Part shown: positions 59,601-64,000 of the stretch, in pieces | Position numbering within the stretch: the first letter of the stretch is position 1 | Layout of the letters: every line of letters starts with the position of its first letter | Source: Limonium bicolor | Taxonomy: Eukaryota; Streptophyta; Magnoliopsida; Caryophyllales; Plumbaginaceae | NCBI GenBank assembly: GCA_023374045.1 | Contig: CM041779.1 | Coordinates: 146,693,485 to 146,757,484 of the forward strand | DNA length: 64,000 bases | Direction of reading: 5' to 3' | Made by a program: the position numbers and the translations under genes | Notes under the pieces: model-generated | The model's database searches: none | Seen by the model: only the letters and a program-made list of their open reading frames with translations | Told to the model about the DNA's origin: nothing

Positions 59601-62600
59601 TATAAGGATATCATCAAAGAAGATTAAAACAAACTTCCTTAGATAATCCTTGAATATGAAGTTCATCAATCCTTGAAAAGTTGCTGGAGCATTAGTGAGC
59701 CCGAAGGGCATGACTAAATACTCATAATGGCCAGCGTGGGTCTTGAATGCAGTTTTATGAATGTCTTCACACTCCATTCTGACCTGATGATAACCAGCCC
59801 GCAAGTCTATTTTGGAATAGACCTTAGAACCCCCCAGCTCATCCATCAAATCTTCTATTAAAGGAATAGGAAATCTGTCCTTAATTGTAATCCCATTCAG
59901 ATTTCTATAATCGACGCATAACCGCCAAGATCCATCCTTCTTCTTTACTAAAACCACCGGAGAAGCATAAGGACTGGAGCTGGGTTGAATCGTTCCCTGA
60001 TCAAGCATTTCTTTGACCAGCTTATCAATCTCATTTTTCTGGTGGACAGCATATCTGTAGGGACGTTGATTAACTGGATTAGTACCAGCTAACAGTGGAA
60101 TCTTGTGGTTGTGCCCCTTTCGAAAAGGAGGAAGTTGAGTGGGTGGCTGAAAAACATCATCAAACTCACCTAATAAGGTGGTTATTACAGAAGGGACGCT
60201 GGATGAGTTGCATGTAGTAAGTACAGGATTAATATTGTCCTGTTGCACAGTAGACACACATAACATGTACAACTGAGAGTTATCTTCTCCACAAGAAGCT
60301 AATCTCTTGGCCTTGACATCCTTGACAGAACCAGATTTGATTCCATTCAAAATCATCTTCCTGGTGCCTAATCGAAACTGCATAACAAGGTTCTTGAAGT
60401 CCCACTTAATTGGGCCTAATTGTTCCAACCACTGTACCCCTAAAACCATATCACAACATCCCAGATTAATCACCAAGAAATCCGCAATAAATTCAGCCCC
60501 CTGAAACGACCACTTAAATTTCTCAACTCTACCAATTACTTGTAACGTGCTACCATCAGCCACCGAAACCTTAGTATTCCCCACAGGTTGAACTGTACAT
60601 CCCAGTTTCTCCGCCACCGATTTATCCAAAAAATTGTGTGCTTCCCGAGTCAATTAGAATAAAGATTGGCCTCTTCTCGTGTAATCCCCTTACACGCATA
60701 GTTCGGTAATCAGACGTGCCATCTAGGGCACTCACCGATATTTGCAACTCTTCCTCCACCGGTTGTTCCTCCATCTCCAACATCACTTCGTCGTCATCGT
60801 CATATTCAAGCATATAGAGCTGAGTTTTCTTATGCGTGAGATGATGACCCGGCGTAAACTTTTCATCACAATAGAAACAGAGACCCTTAGCACGACGTTC
60901 GTTCATTTGATCGGAAGTCAAAAATTTCCGCGGCGCTGGCTGAGGTTTAGGTACGCTCACAGGTTCCACACTTTTAGGGACCGGTAGCAACCCTTTCGAA
61001 GAACCAGATTGAGCGGTGTTCTTACTTCCTTGCCAGTTACTATTCCAAATCCGCTTCGGGTGAGCTTTTTCGTACAATTTTGCTAACAGGAAACATTCAC
61101 GAATCGCTTTAGGTCGGAACATCCGGACATGCATTTGAGTGTCAGTCCGCAAGCCAGCCAAATACGCACTAACAAGGTACTCTTCAGGCAAGGAAGGAAA
61201 CTCTTGTGCGAATGAGTTCAAACGCATTATGATACTCGGCGATGCCCTCAGTTTCTTGAAGTGCTTTCAACTCCGCGATCGGATCATCCAGAACCTCCTC
61301 AAAGCGCTCTTTTAATAATGCTTTGTAAGCATGCCAATCAAGAAGCGCTAACTGACCTGCATCTGTTTGAACGATGGATTGATGCCAAGTCACGGCATGA
61401 GAATCAAAATGGATCGACGCCAATCCAACCTTCAGTTCCGCCGGAGTATGATCGATGGCGAAAAATTGCTCGACCTTGAGCAGCCACTCCTTAATCTTCT
61501 CGCCGTTGAAACGCGGAAAATCCAACTTAGCAAGACAAGTTACTCCTGAGTACGACCGACGACTGGTCGTCTCATCAGATGACCGATCGGAGGAATGCGC
61601 ACTTGAATTAGCATTATGAAGACGCAACGCTTCAAAAAGATCAGCGATATTCTTATCAATCTTTGCATTTTGTGTTTCGATCTTTGCATTTTGCTCCTGG
61701 AACATTGCTTGCATATGAGGTTGAAGAGATGCTTCCAACTCCCGCACTGCATCCCGAATCAACTGACTGTTACGTGTTTCTGCCATGGTTGAAGCAGGAA
61801 CGACAGCCTTCTCAATCTGTAACGGATCTGATCCACAACCAGAGTGCAATTGCTCTCACTTAAACAACAACACTCAGCTCTCGTCGCAAGTCGCCATGAG
61901 GAAGAAGACAACCACGCAATAGAGAGGAGGAAATGACAGAGGAATATTCAAGAATGGAAATGTTTCTTTTCTATTTTATTCATTCTGTTTTGACAGTACT
62001 TATAGGTGTGTACAGCACAACTAATGTAACAGTTGCAACTGATTTACAGAAATGAAATTGTATATTCGTTTAAAGCTAGCACGTGACAGAATGTATCACT
62101 ACATATTACTGTTTTATCGAATATCTATAACAGTTGACGACATCATTTTTTTTTATCTTCCAAGGCCTTGAAACGCGTAGTGGCTCCACCGCTAGCCATG
62201 TCGGAACGAAAGGATAGTGAAGTGGGAATAGAGTTGGACAATGAAAGCACCAATGTGACGGTGCTAGAAGAACGAGAAGATGAAGGAAGGGGAAGAAGTG
62301 ATCGACAGAGAGAGGGAGGGGAGGAAGTTAAGGGAAATAGGATTTTACTTAATCATAATCTTAACAACTCCAAGGATTACAATAAATAATAGTAATTCTA
62401 GTAACTAACTAGTTGTAATCTAAGAAAGGATAACAACGTAAGATAATATCTAAGAACTAGTAAATCAGGAAATATCGTAACAAATGGAAAGATAAAACAG
62501 ATTGGAAATATGCTAAACATAATCAGCCAAATAACTCGGGCCTTTCCTAACTCAGGCCGAATGACTACGGGCTAATGGGCTGGTCACATCATGTTGTTAT

Positions 62601-63964
62601 ATAAGTTATGTGAATTGTATAGTTGTTGCTCTGTATACTTAAGATCTATCATAATTAACTAGAATTTAATGACAATTTGCAGCAAAAATGACATCAAATA
62701 GTCTAGCTTCTTAGAGAAGTTCAGATTGTTTAGCACATAAAAGAAGTACTTTATCACTTGATCAATGTATAATGATGATCAGACGTTAAAATGAAGTGAG
62801 GTCGACTTACCTTATTCACATGAAGGGTGTTCTGAACCTTTTGTAGATAGTTAAAGCATTGTCTACAGCATTGAATCCTGGTGAGAATGTTTCCATTGTT
62901 CAACAAGTATAAGTTTTCTTTGCAAAGTATCAGTTTATAGTATATACAGTAATAACTCGGACAAATCGTAGACATGCTGCATATATACATGTCCACCAAA
63001 GAAAATACCGTTGCTCTTGATGGAGGTCTACACCAACAGCTGGAGGAGCTGATTAGTTGAGCAGATTATCTCGCCGAAATTGGCCACGAGTTTCAGTAGC
63101 ATCTCCATTGACATTTTAGCATGTCTATATAGTACACAAACAAAAAGTAATTCAACAAGAAGTCAAACATGACATGAGCTTATTGATTTTTTTTATTTTC
63201 ATACATCAAAACTATTTCATGTGATGTATCTCGTGCACATAATTTAATTTTATGTCATGGTGTTTACAGAAATAAGCAAGGTTTGCATCATGTTAACTTT
63301 TTACTAAACATTAGGTAATCTCCTTTCTTTGATTTACAATGTGTTTCTTGCATACAAACATATCACCCAAAAATAGATTCAATAAAATGATCATCTTAAA
63401 GGACAAAAGAAATTCTTTTTTTTTTTTTGACAAATGGATGGATACCTTACCTCTCAATCTTGCTATCTAGAAGGTGCACAAGTACAGGTAACAGATTGAA
63501 GAGAATGTCCAAGTTGATAATCTCCATCTTATCAATAAACACACTTATCACATCTGCCTGAACCTGAGCCAGGTATAAAGCTCAATCAACCTAGCTGTTT
63601 AGAGACTGAAAATGAAATAGATATATAGAGAGGGAGATCTAACAGAGTGATCAGACAACTTCTTCATAGAATCAATAGCACCCTTGATGTCATTTCGATC
63701 CCAAAAATGCTTAACCACCTACACAAACATCACATTTGAAAACGCAATATAACTTGTAATTACTTACAGAAATTCATCTATATATATATATAAATATATA
63801 AATATCGAGTATATCGATACATTCAATCCAGAATATACCTGTAATTTTGTCAAGCGGGAACGAAGACCACTTAATAAAACTTCATGGCCATGAATCAATT
63901 CTTCAATGATAGTTTCATCACTTAAATTGGTTGATTTCCCTCGAGAAAAATCAGATCCTTCTCT
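47604..63964 (-). CDS. KTN80: Katanin p80 subunit (KTN80-like), 3' half, con80 domain
   Basis: Six exons with GT-AG introns: 63964-63839, 63718-63644, 63563-63451, 63124-63009, 62877-62811 and 47669-47604; the 5' half lies beyond the window. In order they read [52 protein letters not shown] / [44 protein letters not shown] and [15 protein letters not shown]. This is the C-terminal con80 domain of plant katanin p80, the WD40 regulatory subunit that binds katanin p60 and targets microtubule severing in the cortical array. The protein ends 21 residues into the last exon. Exon 63124-63009 is one base short (between CSTN and APPAVG), giving a stop at 63028-63030 that would remove about 60 residues; other exons keep frame. 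The last intron holds the nested retroelements. Identity is confident; function depends on that base. Confidence 0.85.
47821..47897 (-). repeat. 3' LTR edge of the outer gypsy element
   Basis: This 77-bp stretch (tgctaaacataatcagc ... ctggtcaca) is repeated near 62513-62588. On the minus strand it starts TGTGACCAGCCC, right after the purine-rich gaagggaagagaa, a plausible polypurine tract. Similarity to the other copy ends at 47821, so the LTR is short or truncated. Confidence 0.65.
47872..48192. repeat. Tandem duplication spanning the LTR/coding junction
   Basis: The block starting gactacgagctaatggg recurs at 47872 and 48075 (203 bp apart), each followed by cttcgaaagtggcc and, later, aggaacgaagcgacca and gatcccgac. 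The second copy lacks about 85 bp. Because the first copy includes the LTR edge and polypurine tract, a second LTR-like edge now lies inside the coding region. Confidence 0.85.
47893..49098 (-). pseudogene. Integrase and chromodomain-like tail of the outer gypsy
   Basis: An open frame of 401 codons. It has the integrase core ([15 protein letters not shown], later [12 protein letters not shown]), the linker ([15 protein letters not shown]) and a chromodomain-like end. The second catalytic Asp, normally SDRD, reads SNRD (codon 48889-48891), so the integrase should be inactive. The tail is duplicated: [18 protein letters not shown] and [18 protein letters not shown] occur in tandem. The frame runs past the end of the coding region into the LTR. 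Confidence 0.85.
49584..50463 (-). pseudogene. Reverse transcriptase and RNase H remnants of the outer gypsy
   Basis: The frame 50450-49971 reads [40 protein letters not shown] and [15 protein letters not shown], clearly gypsy RT. The first catalytic Asp is Val ([11 protein letters not shown], codon 50187-50189), and the frame breaks where the FxDD motif should be. Part of the connection region survives at 49781-49584. RT is cut at 50463 by the nested copia; the upstream protease lies at 55649-56035. Confidence 0.85.
50464..51035 (+). repeat. 5' LTR of the SIRE-like copia
   Basis: 572 bp, tgtaaat ... cttaca. It contains a clear TATA box (tataaat at 50751-50757). Confidence 0.95.
51038..51051 (+). 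promoter_or_regulatory. Primer-binding site, initiator-Met tRNA
   Basis: tggtatcagagcgg, two bases after the 5' LTR, a perfect plant copia primer site. Confidence 0.95.
51096..52676 (+). pseudogene. gag of the SIRE-like copia, frameshifted
   Basis: The start at 51096 gives [19 protein letters not shown], a typical copia gag N-terminus, open to 51575. The frame then moves to 51517-51996 ([20 protein letters not shown]). At the zinc knuckle (CFRCHK, near 51920-51945) another shift moves the [10 protein letters not shown] half out of frame. The third segment (51993-52676) is rich in heptad-like Leu/Lys/Glu stretches ([33 protein letters not shown]) and is probably coiled coil. Gag of this size and design is usual for SIRE/Maximus elements. 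It is not translatable as one protein. Confidence 0.85.
52960..53600 (+). pseudogene. Residual RNase H end of the SIRE-like copia
   Basis: The frames read [20 protein letters not shown] and then [20 protein letters not shown], followed by [15 protein letters not shown] and [19 protein letters not shown], the conserved end of copia RNase H. Everything between gag and this piece (protease, integrase, RT) is missing. The downstream 53600-54765 has no recognised coding sequence. Confidence 0.85.
54768..54783 (+). promoter_or_regulatory. Polypurine tract of the SIRE-like copia
   Basis: aaaaaagggggaaac directly before the 3' LTR. Two further purine runs with aggggga lie about 50-80 bp upstream (near 54704 and 54734). 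Confidence 0.9.
54784..55356 (+). repeat. 3' LTR of the SIRE-like copia
   Basis: 573 bp, starting tgtaaatg and ending ctttca. It differs from the 5' LTR by a 5-bp ccgta duplication near 55117, loss of gaga near 55140 and a few substitutions. The TATA box (55071-55077) is intact, so it could start plus-strand transcripts, antisense to the katanin gene. Confidence 0.95.
55362..57009 (-). pseudogene. gag and protease of the outer gypsy element
   Basis: The gag capsid region is read in frames 57006-56752 ([15 protein letters not shown]) and 56954-56256 ([17 protein letters not shown], then [16 protein letters not shown]). Protease follows at 56035-55649, where the active site reads [10 protein letters not shown]; one residue is missing compared with the usual D-S/T-G-A/S. 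At 57009 the gag coding sequence is interrupted by the younger chromovirus and resumes beyond 62137 up to a Met codon near 62198. A run of nine A there shifts the frame. Confidence 0.8.
57015..57348 (-). repeat. 3' LTR of the Reina-like element
   Basis: 334 bp, plus-strand tgttacagcc ... ctataaca, flanked by GTTGA. On the minus strand ctataagta near 57215-57223 is a candidate TATA box. Confidence 0.95.
57349..57363 (-). promoter_or_regulatory. Polypurine tract of the Reina-like element
   Basis: The minus strand reads aaagggggggagatt immediately before the LTR start TGTTATAG, the textbook position. Confidence 0.9.
57378..60653 (-). CDS. Reina-like pol polyprotein, 1091 codons open
   Basis: Residues 1-110 end the protease; RT spans about 200-400 with [10 protein letters not shown] (D283) and FFDD (345-348). 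RNase H begins at VETDASSQG (about 491) with YEKEL near 528. The integrase zinc finger uses H681, H688, C718 and C721. The integrase core has D751 (SMDFIDALP), D811 (TSDRD) and E847 (DGQTE). A chromodomain-like segment, [17 protein letters not shown], closes the protein. No stop or lost catalytic residue is visible. The start is not a true start: the frame opens inside the protease, because an indel near 60635-60645 separates it from the catalytic DSGS, which sits in the preceding frame. Pol is normally made as a gag fusion and cleaved. Confidence 0.9.
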   Translation of the reverse strand: MTREAHNFLDKSVAEKLGCTVQPVGNTKVSVADGSTLQVIGRVEKFKWSFQGAEFIADFLVINLGCCDMVLGVQWLEQLGPIKWDFKNLVMQFRLGTRKMILNGIKSGSVKDVKAKRLASCGEDNSQLYMLCVSTVQQDNINPVLTTCNSSSVPSVITTLLGEFDDVFQPPTQLPPFRKGHNHKIPLLAGTNPVNQRPYRYAVHQKNEIDKLVKEMLDQGTIQPSSSPYASPVVLVKKKDGSWRLCVDYRNLNGITIKDRFPIPLIEDLMDELGGSKVYSKIDLRAGYHQVRMECEDIHKTAFKTHAGHYEYLVMPFGLTNAPATFQGLMNFIFKDYLRKFVLIFFDDILIYSRSIDEHITHLRQVFDLMRQHKLYAKASKCDFAADKVEYLGHFISAQGIATDPAKVKAVADWPIPQNLKQLRGFLGLAGYYRRFVRNFGTIARPLTLLTKKDSFHWNDEATAAFNQLKTALCQAPVLALPQFDKPFLVETDASSQGIGAVLMQEGHPLAYISRHLQGKQLLLSIYEKELLAVVFALQKWRHYLLTAHFVIKTDQRSLKYLLEQRLNTPVQQQWLPKLLEFDYEIQYRQGKENLAADALSRKDGSEILSFALSVLQGDLLQQIQSAYALDPHTASVIDDLKNNRSSHKHFSWSNNVLRRKSKLVVPADNQLRNKILQWLHSSSMGGHSGRDATSQRVKALFYWKGMTKDVQAFIRACDVCQRCKYDTSAYPGLLQPLPVPEEVWQDVSMDFIDALPMSFGKTVILVVVDRMSKAAHFLALSHPYTAASVAQVYLDHIFKLHGFPRSITSDRDTVFLSEFWRELFTLQGVDLNYSTAYHPQSDGQTEVVNRCLETYLRCMTSDRPYMWSKYLPLAEFWYNTSFHTATQLTPFEIVYGQTPPQHLPYVPGESKVAVVAKCLQDRENMLQVLKFHLMRAQHRMEQQSNLHRSERNFEIGDLVFVKLQPYRQNSVVSRSHHKLSPKYYGPFTVLDKCGTRAYKLDLPASSTIHPVFHVSQLKQQIGTATTSTQLPPATTDVLIHEPETILQRRMVNRQGKAATQVLIKWTDLPIEEATWEFYYDLLKKYPHFQP
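60622..61849 (-). pseudogene. gag and protease start of the Reina-like element, two frames
   Basis: 61849-61184 holds the gag N-terminus and capsid ([38 protein letters not shown]); the Met MAETRNSQL begins near 61785. One extra base near 61190-61200, in a ttccttcctt stretch, moves the reading to 61227-60622, which continues [19 protein letters not shown], then a zinc-binding segment [13 protein letters not shown], an acidic linker and the protease site ILIDSGST. A second indel just after DSGST leads into the pol frame. With LTRs almost identical, these may be fresh mutations or base-calling errors. Confidence 0.85.
61803..62132 (-). repeat. 5' LTR of the Reina-like element, inner end altered
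   Basis: Matches 57019-57348 with one substitution. The last four bases expected on the minus strand (AACA) are replaced by CGTT, and no primer-binding site follows before the gag Met. A small deletion or replacement at the LTR/primer-site junction would explain this. Confidence 0.85.
62513..62588 (-). repeat. 5' LTR edge of the outer gypsy element
   Basis: Matches 47821-47897 with several substitutions (cgggcc for cgggtc, caggccgaatg for cggctgaacg). The LTR may extend left towards 62330, but the other copy lacks that part. No primer-binding site could be identified. Confidence 0.6.
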
Positions 63965-64000
63965 CTGTTATTGGCCAGAAAGAAAGGAAAATCCACCCTT

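Larger units (their letters stand above)
57015..62132 (-). mobile_element. Young Reina-like chromovirus, 5.1 kb
   Basis: LTRs at 57015-57348 and 61803-62132, target duplication GTTGA at 57010-57014 and 62133-62137. The LTRs differ at one position seen (gaatatatc versus gaatgtatc) over about 330 bp, so the insertion is very recent. The minus-strand polypurine tract aaagggggggagatt precedes the 3' LTR. The pol frame is fully open with all catalytic motifs; gag-protease is broken by two small indels. The element size, short LTRs and chromodomain-like tail suggest the Reina group. It lies inside the gag gene of the outer gypsy. Confidence 0.95.
47821..62588 (-). mobile_element. Ty3/gypsy chromovirus in the katanin intron, twice interrupted
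   Basis: Minus-strand order: 5' LTR edge (62588), gag start (62198), gag and protease (to 55362), RT (50463-49584), integrase with chromodomain-like tail (49098-47893), 3' LTR edge (47897-47821). Removing the copia at 50464-55356 and the chromovirus at 57015-62132 leaves about 4.75 kb, a normal size for a Reina-type element. The tail [16 protein letters not shown] is chromodomain-like and suggests the Reina group. It is the oldest layer of this nest and is dead (see its parts). Flanks cgtta and tcatg do not match, so one boundary is probably deleted. Confidence 0.8.

Noticed and set aside
62754..62999. A single 81-codon minus-strand gene
   Set aside because: Only its middle (62811-62877) matches katanin p80, with splice sites at both edges; the rest is intron.
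1..64000. tRNA, rRNA, CRISPR arrays or bacterial operon features
   Set aside because: None seen; intron-exon structure and TE content are those of a plant nuclear genome.

Overview
The window is nuclear DNA of a flowering plant. It holds a plant-type katanin p80 gene with GT-AG introns, a FAR1/MULE-type transposase, a CACTA element with a C48 protease gene, and several nested LTR retrotransposons. I cannot name the species. Only one probable host gene is present; nearly everything else is transposable-element (TE) DNA in several layers.

Layout. 1-4532 is AT-rich intergenic DNA with eroded CCG-rich MITE pieces and one strong palindrome. 4533-5386 is a complete hAT-type MITE with an 8-bp target duplication. 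6070-15756 is a probable long Mutator-like element (MULE): imperfect terminal inverted repeats, a broken DUF4283/zinc-knuckle gene, degenerate tandem repeats, an array of exactly five 395-bp units, and an apparently intact two-exon FAR1-type transposase gene on the minus strand. 15757-39186 is read here as a large non-autonomous LTR element whose very long LTRs form the two direct copies 15757-21997 and 28070-39184. Comparing those copies gives empty sites for two later insertions: a 511-bp hAT MITE in the left copy and a 5.4-kb TG...CA element (probable solo LTR) in the right copy. 39187-41313 is the 3' part of a CACTA transposon carrying a C48/ULP1-like gene, and its end lies inside the RNase H region of a decayed Ty1/copia element (41314-45592). 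45648-46662 is a 1-kb foldback MITE.

From 47604 to the right edge runs the minus-strand 3' half of a katanin p80 (KTN80-like) gene. Five exons lie at 62811-63964 and the last exon at 47604-47669. The last intron is about 15.1 kb and holds a Ty3/gypsy element (47821-62588). That element was itself broken by a SIRE-like copia (50464-55356, TSD TGGGC) and a young Reina-like chromovirus (57015-62132, TSD GTTGA, LTRs differing at one position seen by eye). The katanin exon at 63009-63124 lacks one base, which creates a stop in the con80 domain. Single-base indels also break the young retroelement and separate the two long-LTR copies, so sequencing error must be excluded before any of these genes is called dead.

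All domain names come from reading the translations and recalling the families; no database search was run. Boundaries given as approximate are by eye.
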